Shown here: positions 38,401 to 48,299 of the stretch, piece after piece
Numbering within the stretch: position 1 is the first letter of the stretch
Layout: every line of letters begins with the position of its first letter
Origin: Lepidurus packardi
Lineage: Eukaryota > Arthropoda > Branchiopoda > Notostraca > Triopsidae
Direction: 5' to 3'
DNA: 64,000 nt
NCBI GenBank assembly: GCA_023053545.1
Contig: JAKZAN010000060.1
Coordinates: 1 to 64,000, forward strand
Made by a program: the position numbers and the translations under genes
The notes under the pieces: generated by a model
The model's input: only the letters and a program-made list of their open reading frames with translations
Database searches by the model: none
Told to the model about the DNA's origin: nothing

Positions 38401-39062
38401 ATTTCCTTAGTTTACCGTCTGGAGAAGAACTGTTGGTAGTGGTCGACAATTTCTCTAGATTTCCCGAAGTGGAATTCGTCCGCACTACTGCGCACCACCA
38501 CGTTCTACCGCAGTTAGAGCGCATACTTTCTACGTTGGGGATTCCACAGAAGATTACGACAGACAATGGGCCGCCGTTCAACGGAATAGAGTTCAAGGAG
38601 TTCTGCAAAAAGCTAGGAATTCAGCACCGGAAGATTACACCAATGTGGCCAGAAGCCAATGGCATGGTAGAACGATTCATGCGCACATTAGGGAAAGTGG
38701 TTAGAACTAACGCGATTGAGCACAAGAATCTAAAAACGGAAGTGTTCAAATTCCTGCGCAATTATAGAACCACCCCACACCCCGCAATTGGGAAAGCCCC
38801 GGCGGACCTACTATTTAGGAAAAGCTACAGGAACTTACTCCCCGACCTCAAACACTACAACGAGGAATACTCGAGAAAAGCGAAGGAGTACGCGCACAAG
38901 AAACGACGAGTGTGCAAACAAACGTTGAAGTTAGGAGACCACGTGATAGTGCAGAAGGACAAAAGAATGCTTAAAAAAGAAGAAAGTCGTTATGAGCTTG
39001 AAGCTCTCGAAGTGGTAAAAATAAAAAATTCGATGATCACAGCGAGAAGGAAAGATGGTTGA
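35487..39062 (+). CDS. gag-pol polyprotein region of the mag-type element
   Basis: Main open region of the LTR element, 1191 residues. Order of parts with rough residue positions: Gag capsid-like segment (1-150, MDNFLVVCDINSKARKLATL onward); two cysteine-histidine zinc knuckles (about 176-210); aspartic protease with the DTG motif in FLLDTGAGVTIID (about 264); reverse transcriptase (about 400-590) with the aspartate pair in NTSDDILIH typical of mag relatives; RNase H (about 685-800, LIVDAS and TDHKPLL); integrase (about 905-1130) with an HHCC zinc-binding segment and the DDE core seen in SIDFLS, TTDNGPPFN and NGMVERF. Gag and pol share one frame, as known for several mag relatives. The products would package and copy the element's RNA and integrate the DNA. 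It is treated here as an insertion fossil of recent age. No relation to a host gene is seen. Confidence 0.92.
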   Translation: MDNFLVVCDINSKARKLATLLHYAGKKVHDVYNKLDIKPEEGEDTYAAAKRMLTAHFDPKENVVYNRYLFRNVRQQQQETLDDLHTRLDQFAAGCRFGDAEGEIKSQIILACTSEKLKLEALTNPEWSLTTLLQKGNAYELVQKQMKEMKGAAVEEEVQISKLKTADRQTPSKKSCTFCGKPWHSKLQDCQARKERCRKCSKMGHFARVCKAKKKTVRNVQPSQEEENTSSATELVSTNSCTKTKYPVVRAKVGERGSVRFLLDTGAGVTIIDSLTHVTLGSPKLQKTAKKIFPFKTNQPLAIKGKLKTPIRMGKSKLATMETIYVVDGEASCLLSERAAAALELVQYSPFVTHETVRAVGKQQPQTGKYAGFKVKLHIDPTVTPVALPHRRVPFHQRPLVEKELERLEQLDIIEKVKGATPWVSPVVIVPKKDSGEIRLCVDMRLPNQAIERERHVIPTLDDILADINGSKIFSVVDLNQAYHQIELDEESRYITTFTTHVGLRRYKRLFFGVTSAAEIFHNIIRELLQGIPGVINTSDDILIHAGSRKEHDARYQEVRRRLKEKNLTVNEKKSKMAQSKVRFYGLIIGENGIEPDPRKIQAIGSFAIPKSKAEVRSFLGMTTWCARFIPKHADISEPLRNLIAEKKTPVFKWSKECEQSFQQLKKALSNAKQLAYFNPEGSTNLIVDASPIGLGAVLTQTNSKDHQSIIAFASKALNETEQRYSQLEREALAIIWACEHFRIYLLGAHFSVTTDHKPLLSIFNKPTAKLSARLERWMLRKQPFNFTLLYQPGNENAADFLSRNPSKATQCKQGAVGEGYINFLVKQAVPTPLTRDQIAEETRNDPVLAAVAQAVRKGKRYELKVKETKAYAQIFDELTVTKDGIIMRATRVCIPTSLQSDVLRVAHEGHLGICKTKQLLRTKVWFPGMDQQVEKMIKQCVPCLAATKAPKREPLQMTKLPDKPWQEVSIDFLSLPSGEELLVVVDNFSRFPEVEFVRTTAHHHVLPQLERILSTLGIPQKITTDNGPPFNGIEFKEFCKKLGIQHRKITPMWPEANGMVERFMRTLGKVVRTNAIEHKNLKTEVFKFLRNYRTTPHPAIGKAPADLLFRKSYRNLLPDLKHYNEEYSRKAKEYAHKKRRVCKQTLKLGDHVIVQKDKRMLKKEESRYELEALEVVKIKNSMITARRKDG

Positions 39063-39504
39063 TTGATCACTAGGAATGTATCTATTTTTAAAGTAATTCC
39101 GAAAGTTACGGGGAGCAGCCTAAGCAAAGAGGAGCAGCAACATGAGCAGCGAACTTTTGAGAAAGCAAGGGATACGAAGGAGCCAAGAACTACGCCAAGA
39201 CGGAGCGCTAGAATCAAAGGAAAGCTGGAAGCGCGGCAGCGATGAAAAAAAAAATCTTTGTATATTCTTACAGGAAGACGATGACTAAGACGGCGGGCAA
39301 CCTGGGGCAGAGATGCCAAGAAGCTTGCCGGGGTGAAGGAAGAGTGGGAGTCGGAACCAAACAACCTGCCAAATTCGATGTCCCAGAAGTTATCTTTTGT
39401 GTTTTCCTAACTTGTCATCAGTTTCCCCTGTCTTCCCTGTTATGGGTATTTTCCTTGGGTTTCTTTCCCCTATTTCTATGACAACCTTTGTTTAAGCTGT
39501 TCGT

Positions 39505-39525
39505 GAAAAGAAAAAGGGGAAGAGG
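39505..39525 (+). other. Polypurine tract
   Basis: A purine-only run of 21 bases, including AAAAAGGGGAAGAGG, abuts the 3' LTR. This is the standard position of the plus-strand primer in LTR elements and supports the LTR boundary at 39526. Confidence 0.88.
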
Positions 39526-39638
39526 TGTTGTATCCTGAGTTTATATGTTGGTTAGAAATGCCTGGGGGTACTTTGGGAAAGGGACCCCAGGCATGAAATA
39601 CAGGCAGTCGCAACTAAACTCTCGTCTCAACCACAACA
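39526..39638 (+). repeat. 3' LTR of the mag-type element
   Basis: A 113-bp copy identical to the 5' LTR at 35177-35289, followed by the GATATG target duplication (39639-39644). Confidence 0.95.
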
Positions 39639-39644
39639 GATATG

Positions 39645-42078
39645 GAGCTATAATAAAGTGGACTGGATTAAATTAAACAATACTCTCAATGAGGAACTGA
39701 AAAAAAGTAAAATAAAATATCATGACATATCGGGCCCCGAGGAATTAGACGACACAGTTAAAAATCTAACGCAAGCACTACATAAAGCAATGGAACTTAA
39801 TATCCCCAAAACAAATCTTTCCAAAAGAGAAAATCCCTGGTGGTCCAAAGAACTAGCAAACCTCCGGAAAGAAACAGCTAAAAGCCTAAGGATTTATAAA
39901 AATTCAAGAACTGTACAAGACCAAGCCCGATGGAAAACTATGAGAAATTTGTACACAAACAAATGCCGTGTAGCAAAAAATTTATATTGGGAACAGAAAC
40001 TAAAAACTCCTGACAACAGAATACTCTGGGGATTGGATAGAGCAAACCGTGAAAAAACAACGAAAAACAGCCTGGAACAACTGTTAAATCAACAAGGGGA
40101 CGTTTTCGAGGACGAAATTAACAAACTAAATTTTTTGGCGCAAAAGTTCTTCTCAGCTACTCAAACTTCGAACTATCAGAACGTAAGAAAATGCAATTTC
40201 AGAAGACAGCAAAGATATCCAGAAATATCCTGTCGGGAGCTCAAAACACTCGTGCGAGCTTTACCTAATATTAAAGCACCAGGAGATGATGCCATACAGC
40301 CTATAGTGTTAAAAAACACCTGGAAAGTAATCGGAAATATAGTGGTAAATATTTTTAACGCCTCCTTAAAATACTCGTATTTTCCTACCGCCTGGAAAAT
40401 CGGAAAAGTGCTCCCTGTTCCTAAACCCAAAAAGGGAGACTATAAAACACATAAGAGTTTCCGCCCCATAACCTTACTTTCCACACTAGGAAAAGTTTTA
40501 GAAAAAACGATTGCATTAAAAATATTAGATCATATGGAACAAAAATCGCTTCTCTCAGACTATCAGTGGGGTTTTCGTCCAAAGAAATCGACCACAGATG
40601 CTATGCTTGCCCTGAGTAATCAAATCCTAAATGGATTCGACAAACATCAAACTACAACAGCGCTTCTATTGGACATTGAAGGAGCCTTTGATAATGTTAA
40701 TCATAGAAAGTTAATCCAAATACTGAAAAAGAAAAAGGTTCCAAGTTACGTCGCAGATTGGCTTCAAAACTTTTTAGCAGATCGCACAATCTACGTTCAG
40801 CATGGTAACCATAGGAGCCAAACTTTTCATGTCAGCAAAGGACTCCCTCAAGGATCACCCCTATCACCAATTTTGTTCGTCACATATATAGATGGAGCAT
40901 TAAAACTTCTCAAAAGCAAACGCATCCGTGTGCAGGCTTTCGCTGATGACTTACTTTTAGCTATCAGCGGATCATCTGGGAAAGTGAATATCAGGATGCT
41001 TCAAAATGCCCTGAAAGCACTTGAGAAATGGAGTCTTAGTGTTCACCTCACTTTCAGTCAAAGCAAGACAGAGCTGATACATTTCTCAAAGAAAAGATAC
41101 CCTGACGATACGCCCCTTACATGGGGTGATATCACCATCATCCCAAGACCCCACGTTCGTTATCTTGGCCTCTTATTTGATACAAAGCTATCCTGGAAAT
41201 CGCATGTTAATCGACTTGCAGCCGAAGGAAATTTTATTATTCTGAAAATACGAAACTTGTCCCATAATATTCCAGCTATAAGAACTAACCAGCTGAGATC
41301 TCTGCTTTTAGCTACACTTTATTCTAAGATATTTTACGGCCTACCAGCCTGGTCAAACTTCAAGTTCGAAAAATCCCCCACTTTAAAATACCTTCATCGC
41401 CAAGCCTTGTTAATAATATCCGGAGCATTTAAAACGTCTCCAACATCAACCCTAGAAGTAGAGACTGGAATCCCTCCACTGAAGTTGGCCGTCGAAGAAA
41501 GGCTGATTAGATTCGGTTTAACAAGAAATGCAGCAGACCTCCGAAACATGGATCCTCCTCGTCATTCCTCATACGCAACTTGCTCATATCAAATCGAACA
41601 ATTGGTCTCCCAGTTTAACTGTAATCGGGAAACCCAAGAGATCCCAAAAACAGTTAAAAGTATATTCAAACAAAAATGGGTGGAAAATTGGACTAAAAAA
41701 ACTTCAACATTGTTAAGTTTAGGAATTACTCCTGAATCCTCACCCATTTGCAAATTAAACTTAAACAGACACACAATTTATACCCTGATAAAACTTCGCT
41801 GTTCACACTATCCTTCCTTGGCTTTTCTCCATCGTATAAAGAAGACTGACAACCCTTTCTGCCCGTGCTACGCTCAAAGTTCTCAAGACCTCAAACACAT
41901 TCTCTACCATTGCAGGTGGCTAAACAAACCAAGAGCAATCCTTCTTCAAAAACTATCGAAAAAAAAAGTTCACTTCAATATGCAAAACATTCTAACAAAC
42001 CCGAAGATCTTTGCAGCAGTTGAAAGTTTCATAAACAGCTCCCGCGAAATATACAAACAAGGGAGGGCACTACTCTAG
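39645..42078 (+). CDS. LINE ORF2 C-terminal part: reverse transcriptase
   Basis: Open frame of over 800 residues, continuing the LINE endonuclease frame after the LTR element and ending in TAG at 42076-42078. Counting from the GTG at 39658: residues 1-190 are a basic linker with NPWWSKEL; about 190-490 is the reverse transcriptase, with FRPITLLSTLGKVLEKTI, the first catalytic aspartate in LLLDIEGAFDNV (D339), GLPQGSPLSP (about 395-404) and the catalytic FADD (428-431). About 490-630 is the thumb-like region with YLGLLFDTKLSW and TLEVETGIPPL. A C-terminal CCHC motif (C735, C737, H747, C752) may bind nucleic acid. No RNase H domain was recognised. All key RT residues are present and the frame is undisturbed, so apart from 5' truncation and the inserted LTR element it looks young. 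It has no start codon of its own; expression is unlikely. Confidence 0.9.
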
Positions 42079-42198
42079 TCATTTAGAGGAAAGCCCATTG
42101 GTTTAAAGTTTAAATAGTGATAACATTGTAAAACAGAAAATTGGAAAGAAAGAAAATAAATATCGGCAAAGAGCTTTGCTCACGCTGAGATTAAATGG
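42079..42198 (+). other. LINE 3' UTR with polyadenylation signal
   Basis: A 120-bp AT-rich trailer after the ORF2 stop. AATAAA at 42155-42160 lies about 40 bp before the A-tail. I recognise no conserved 3' hairpin, although GGCAAAGAGCTTTGCTCAC contains a short inverted pair (AAAGAGCTTT). Confidence 0.75.
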
Positions 42199-42222
42199 AA
42201 AAAAAAAAAAAAAAAAAAAAAA
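42199..42222 (+). other. LINE poly(A) tail
   Basis: A pure A run of about 24 bases, the last one to three of which may belong to the satellite (which would read ...ATAAACTGG). It marks the 3' end of the LINE. Satellite B resumes immediately with CTGGTTTACACAGG. Confidence 0.9.
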
Positions 42223-45200
42223 CTGGTTTACACAGGTCTAAACTGGTTTAAACTGGTTTATACTAGTTCAAACTGGTTTAGACTGGTCTACTCATGTCAA
42301 AACAGGTTTACTCATGTCTAAACTGGTTTAAGGTAGTTTATAGACTGGTTTATACTAGTTCAAACTGGTTTAAACCGGTTAAAACTGGCTTAATCTGGTT
42401 TAAACTGGTCAAAACTAGATTATAAACTGGTTTATACCGGTGTAAACAGGTCTAAACTGGTTTTAACTGGTATAAACTGGTTTACACAGGTCTAAACTGG
42501 TTTAAACTGGTTTATACTAGTTCAAACTGGTTGAAATTTTTTTAACAGGTCTAAACTGGTTTAAACTAGTTTATTAACTGTGTTACACTGGTTTAAACTT
42601 GTTTATACTAGTTCAAACTGGTTTAAACTGGTTTACACAGGTCTAAACTGGTTTAAGCTAGTTTATAAACTGGTTTACACCGGTGTATACAGGTCCGAAC
42701 TGGTTCTAAGTGGTATAAACTGGTTTACACAGGTCTAAACTGGTGTAAACTGGTTTATACTAGTTCAAACTGGTTTAAACCGGTTAGAACTGGCTTAATC
42801 TGGTTTAAACTGGTCAAAACTAGATTATAAACTGGTTTATACCGGTGTAAACAGGTCTAAACTGGTTTTAACTGGTATAAACTGGTTTACACAGGTCTAA
42901 ACTGGTTTAAACTGGTTTATACTAGTTCAAACTGGTTGAAATTTTTTTAACAGGTCTAAACTTGTTCAAACTAGTTTATAAACTGGTTTAAAACGTTTTT
43001 AACTGGCTTAAACAGGTTTAAACCAGGCCTAAACAGGTCTAAACTGGTTTAAACTAGTTTATTAACTGTTTTACACTGGTTTAAACTTGTTTATACTAGT
43101 TCAAACTGGTTTAAACTGGTTTACACAGGCCTAAACTGGTTTAAGCGAGTTCATAAACTGGTTTATACCGGTGTAAACAGGTCTAAACTGGTTTAAGCTA
43201 GTTCATAAACTGGTTTATACCGGTGTAAACAGGTCTAAACTGGTTATAAATGGTATAAACTGGTTTACACAGGTCTAAACTGGTTTATACTGGTTTATAC
43301 TAGTTCAAACTGGTTTAAATTTTTTTTAACAGGTCTAAGCTTGTTTAAGCTAGTTTATAAACTGGTTTAAACCGTTTTTAACTGGCTTAAACTGGTTTAA
43401 ACCAGGCCTAAAAAGGTCTAAACTGGTTTAAACTAGTTTATTAACTGTTTTACACTGGTTTAACCTGGTTTATACTAATTCAAACTGGTTTAAACTGGTC
43501 TACTCATGTCTAAACTAGTTTACTCATGTCTAAACTGGTTTAACGTAGTTTATAAACTGGTTTATACTAGTTCAAACTGGTTTAAACCGGTTAAAACTGG
43601 CTTAATCTGGTTTAAACTGGTTAAAACTAGATTATAAACTGGTTTATACCGGTGTAAACATGTCTAAACTGGTTTTAACTGGTATAAGCTAGTTCAAACT
43701 GGTTTAAATTTTTTTAACAGGTCTAAACTGGTTTACACTAGTTTATTAACTGTGTTACACTGGTTTAAACTTGTTTATACTAGTTCAAACTGGTTTGAAC
43801 TGGTTTACACAGGTCTAAACTGGTTTAAGCTAGTTTATAAACTGGTTTATACCGGTGTAAACAGGTCTAAACTGGTTTTAACTGGTATAAACTGGTTTAC
43901 ACAGGTCTAAACTGGTTTAAACTGGTTTATACTAGTTCAAACTGGTTGAAATTTTTTTAACAGGTCTAAACTGGTTTAAACTAGTTTATTAACTGTGTTA
44001 CACTGGTTTAAACTTGTTTATACTAGTTCAAACTGGTTTAAACTGGTTTACACAGGTCTAAACTGGTTTAAGCTAGTTTATAAACTGGTTTACACCGGTG
44101 TAAACAGGTCCAAACTGGTTCTAAATGGTATAAACTGGTTTACACAGGTCTAAACTGGTGTAAACTGGTTTATACTAGTTCAAACTGGTTTAAACCGGTT
44201 AAAACTGGCTTAATCTTGTTTAAACTGGTCAAAACTAGATTATAAACTGTTTTATACCGGTGTAAACAGGTCTAAACTGGTTTTAACTGGTATAAACTGG
44301 TTTACACAGGTCTAAACTGGTTTAAACTGGTTGATACTAGTTCAAACTGGTTGAAATTTTTTTAACAGGTCTAAACTTGTTCAAACTAGTTTATAAACTG
44401 GTTTAAAACGTTTTTAACTGGCTTAAACTGGTTTAAACCAGGCCTAAAAAGTTCTAAACTGGTTTAAACTAGTTTATTAACTGTTTTACACTGGTTTAAG
44501 CTGGTTTATACTAGTTCAAACTGGTTTAAACTGGTCTACTCATGTCAAAACTGGTTTACTCATGTCTAAACTGGTTTAAAGTAGTTTATAAACTGGTTTA
44601 TACTAGTTCAAACTGGTTTAAACCGGTTAAAACTGGCTTAATCTGGTTTAAACTGGTTAAAACTAGATTATAAACTGGTTTATACCGGTGTAAACAGGTC
44701 TAAACTGGTTTTAACTGGTATAAGCTAGTTCAAACTGGTTTAAATTATTTTAACAGGTCTAAACTGGTTTAAACTAGTTTATTAACTGTGTTACACTGGT
44801 TTAAACTTGTTTATACTAGTTCAAACTGGTTTGAACTGGTTTACACAGGTCTAAACTGGTTTAAGCTAGTTTATGAACTGGTTTATACCGGTGTAAACAG
44901 GTCTAAACTGGTTTTAACTGGTATAAACTGATTTACACAGGTCTAAACTGGTTTAAACTGGTTTATACTAGTTCAAACTGGTTGAAATTTTTTTAACAGG
45001 TCTAAACTGGTTTAAACTAGTTTATTAACTGTGTTAAACTGGTTTAAACTTGTTTATACTAGTTCAAACTGGTTTAAACTGGTTTACACAGGTCTAAACT
45101 GGTTTAAGCTAGTTTATAAACTGGTTTACACCGGTGTAAACAGGTCCAAACTGGTTCTGAATGGTATAAACTGGTTTACACAGGTCTAAACTGGTGTAAA

Positions 45201-48200
45201 CTGGTTTATTCTAGTTCAAACTGGTTTAAACCGGTTCAAACTGGCTTAATCTGGTTTAAACTCGTCAAAACTAGATTATAAACTGTTTTATACCGGTGTA
45301 AACAGGTCTAAACTGGTTTTAACTGGTATAAACTGGTTTACACAGGTCTAAACTGGTTTAAACTGGTTGATACTAGTTCAAACTGGTTGAAATTTTTTTA
45401 ACAGGTCTAAACTTGTTCAAACTAGTTTAGAAACTGGTTTAAAACGTTTTTAACTGGCTTAAACTGGTTTAAACCAGGCCTAAACAGGTCTAAACTGGTT
45501 TAAACTAGTTTATTAACTGTTTTAAACTGGTTTACACTTGTTTATACTAGTTCAAACTGGTTTAAACTGGTTTATACTAGTTCAAACTGGTTTAAACTGG
45601 TTTACACAGGTCTAAACTGGTTTAAGCTAGTTTATAAACTGGTTTACACCGGTGTATACAGGTCCGAACTGGTTCTAAGTGGTATAAACTGGTTTACACA
45701 GGTCTAAACTGGTGTAAACTGGTTTATACTAGTTCAAACTGGTTTAAACCGGTTAGAACTGGCTTAATCTGGTTTAAACTGGTCAAAACTAGATTATAAA
45801 CTGGTTTATACCGGTGTAAACAGGTCTAAACTGGTTTTAACTGGTATAAACTGGTTTACACAGGTCTAAACTGGTTTAAACTGGTTTATACTAGTTCAAA
45901 CTGGTTGAAATTTTTTTAACAGGTCTAAACTTGTTCAAACTAGTTTAGAAACTGGTTTAAAACGTTTTTAACTGGCTTAAACAGGTTTAAACCAGGCCTA
46001 AACAGGTCTAAACTGGTTTAAACTAGTTTATTAACTGTTTTACACTGGTTTAAACTTGTTTATACTAGTTCAAACTGGTTTAAACTGGTTTACACAGGCC
46101 TAAACTGGTTTAAGCGAGTTCATAAACTGGTTTATACCGGTGTAAACAGGTCTAAACTGGTTTAAGCTAGTTCATAAACTGGTTTATACCGGTGTAAACA
46201 GGTCTAAACTGGTTATAAATGGTATAAACTGGTTTACACAGGTCTAAACTGGTTTATACTGGTTTATACTAGTTCAAACTGGTTTAAATTTTTTTTAACA
46301 GGTCTAAGCTTGTTTAAGCTAGTTTATAAACTGGTTTAAACCGTTTTTAACTGGCTTAAACTGGTTTAAACCAGGCCTAAAAAGGTCTAAACTGGTTTAA
46401 ACTAGTTTATTAACTGTTTTACACTGGTTTAACCTGGTTTATACTAGTTCAAACTGGTTTAAACTGGTCTACTCATGTCTAAACTAGTTTACTCATGTCT
46501 AAACTGGTTTAACGTAGTTTATAAACTGGTTTATACTAGTTCAAACTGGTTTAAACCGGTTAAAACTGGCTTAATCTGGTTTAAACTGGTTAAAACTAGA
46601 TTATAAACTGGTTTATACCGGTGTAAACATGTCTAAACTGGTTTTAACTGGTATAAGCTAGTTCAAACTGGTTTAAATTTTTTTAACAGGTCTAAACTGG
46701 TTTAAACTACTTTATTAACTGTGTTACACTGGTTTAAACTTGTTTATACTAGTTCAAACTGGTTTAAACTGGTTTACACAGGTCTAAACTGGTTTAAGCT
46801 AGTTTATAAACTGGTTTACACCGGTGTAAACAGGTCCAAACTGGTTCTAAATGGTATAAACTGGTTTACACAGGTCTAAACTGGTGTAAACTGGTTTATA
46901 CTAGTTCAAACTGGTTTAAACCGGTTAAAACTGGCTTAATCTGGTTTAAACTGGTCAAAACTAGATTATAAACTGTTTTATACCGGTGTAAACAGGTCTA
47001 AACTGGTTTTAACTGGTATAAACTGGTTTACACAGGTCTAAACTGGTTTAAACTGGTTGATACTAGTTCAAACTGGTTGAAATTTTTTTAACAGGTCTAA
47101 ACTTGTTCAAACTAGTTTATAAACTGGTTTAAAACGTTTTTAACTGGCTTAAACTGGTTTAAACCAGGCCTAAAAAGGTCTAAACTGGTTTAAACTAGTT
47201 TATTAACTGTTTTACACTGGTTTAAGCTGGTTTATACTAGTTCAAACTGGTTTAAACTGGTCTACTCATGTCAAAACTGGTTTACTCATGTCTAAACTGG
47301 TTTAAAGTAGTTTATAAACTGGTTTATACTAGTTCAAACTGGTTTAAACCGGTTAAAACTGGCTTAATCTGGTTTAAACTGGTTAAAACTAGATTATAAA
47401 CTGGTTTATACCGGTGTAAACAGGTCTAAACTGGTTTTAACTGGTATAAGCTAGTTCAAACTGGTTTAAATTATTTTAACAGGTCTAAACTGGTTTAAAC
47501 TAGTTTATTAACTGTGTTACACTGGTTTAAACTTGTTTATACTAGTTCAAACTGGTTTGAACTGGTTTACACAGGTCTAAACTGGTTTAAGCTAGTTTAT
47601 GAACTGGTTTATACCGGTGTAAACAGGTCTAAACTGGTTTTAACTGGTATAAACTGATTTACACAGGTCTAAACTGGTTTAAACTGGTTTATACTAGTTC
47701 AAACTGGTTGAAATTTTTTTAACAGGTCTAAACTGGTTTAAACTAGTTTATTAACTGTGTTAAACTGGTTTAAACTTGTTTATACTAGTTCAAACTGGTT
47801 TAAACTGGTTTACACAGGTCTAAACTGGTTTAAGCTAGTTTATAAACTGGTTTACACCGGTGTAAACAGGTCCAAACTGGTTCTGAATGGTATAAACTGG
47901 TTTACACAGGTCTAAACTGGTGTAAACTGGTTTATACTAGTTCAAACTGGTTTAAACCGGTTCAAACTGGCTTAATCTGGTTTAAACTCGTCAAAACTAG
48001 ATTATAAACTGTTTTATACCGGTGTAAACAGGTCTAAACTGGTTTTAACTGGTATAAACTGGTTTACACAGGTCTAAACTGGTTTAAACTGGTTGATACT
48101 AGTTCAAACTGGTTGAAATTTTTTTAACAGGTCTAAACTTGTTCAAACTAGTTTAGAAACTGGTTTAAAACGTTTTTAACTGGCTTAAACTGGTTTAAAC

Positions 48201-48299
48201 CAGGCCTAAACAGGTCTAAACTGGTTTAAACTAGTTTATTAACTGTTTTAAACTGGTTTACACTTGTTTATACTAGTTCAAACTGGTTTAAACTGGTTT
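42223..48299. repeat. Satellite B, block 2a
   Basis: Satellite B resumes after the LINE with the same 10-bp variants as block 1. Long higher-order units are apparent. A distinctive variant, TAAATTATTTTAACAGG, in place of the common TAAATTTTTTTAACAGG, marks equivalent places at about 44735 and 47461 (offset 2726 bp). The context of variant order matches on both sides. The segment 47461-48280 also matches 49681-50500 with an offset of 2220 bp, so unit lengths vary. No other insertion or ORF. Confidence 0.94.

Larger units (their letters stand above)
35177..39638 (+). mobile_element. Gypsy (Ty3-type) LTR retrotransposon, mag lineage
   Basis: A 4462-bp LTR retrotransposon inserted in the LINE. 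It has identical 113-bp LTRs with TGTTGT and ACAACA ends, a primer-binding site 3 bp after the 5' LTR, a long gag-pol coding region and a polypurine tract just before the 3' LTR. There is a 6-bp target duplication on both sides. Domain order is Gag, zinc knuckles, protease, reverse transcriptase, RNase H, integrase, which defines Ty3/Gypsy; no envelope gene is seen. The very short LTRs, the tRNA-Ser-type PBS and the reverse-transcriptase signature fit the mag lineage of animals. It looks structurally almost whole, with perhaps one or two breaks. Identical LTRs mean a very recent insertion, the youngest event in the window. Confidence 0.93.
35108..42222 (+). mobile_element. 5'-truncated LINE (Jockey/I/R1 group) split by an LTR element
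   Basis: A non-LTR retrotransposon inserted in satellite B. Its left piece (35108-35176) encodes NQSDHEAIIIEIYVHKESIK, which includes the SDH motif at the end of the APE-type endonuclease. Its right piece (39645-42222) holds the reverse transcriptase, a C-terminal cysteine-rich motif, a short 3' UTR with AATAAA, and a run of about 24 A. The mag-type LTR element sits between the pieces with a 6-bp target duplication, and the LINE codon phase continues on either side, so the LINE was open when it was hit. The 5' end starts in the endonuclease, a 5' truncation normal for target-primed reverse transcription. Clade is uncertain: APE endonuclease, RT, no RNase H domain seen and a poly(A) tail point to the Jockey/I/R1 group. 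Confidence 0.88.

Noticed and set aside
37946-38608. 220-residue reverse-strand open frame
   Set aside because: Antisense to the integrase region; composition reflects the complementary strand only.
41528-41774. Small open frames on both strands inside the LINE
   Set aside because: Out-of-frame shadows of the LINE reverse-transcriptase ORF.
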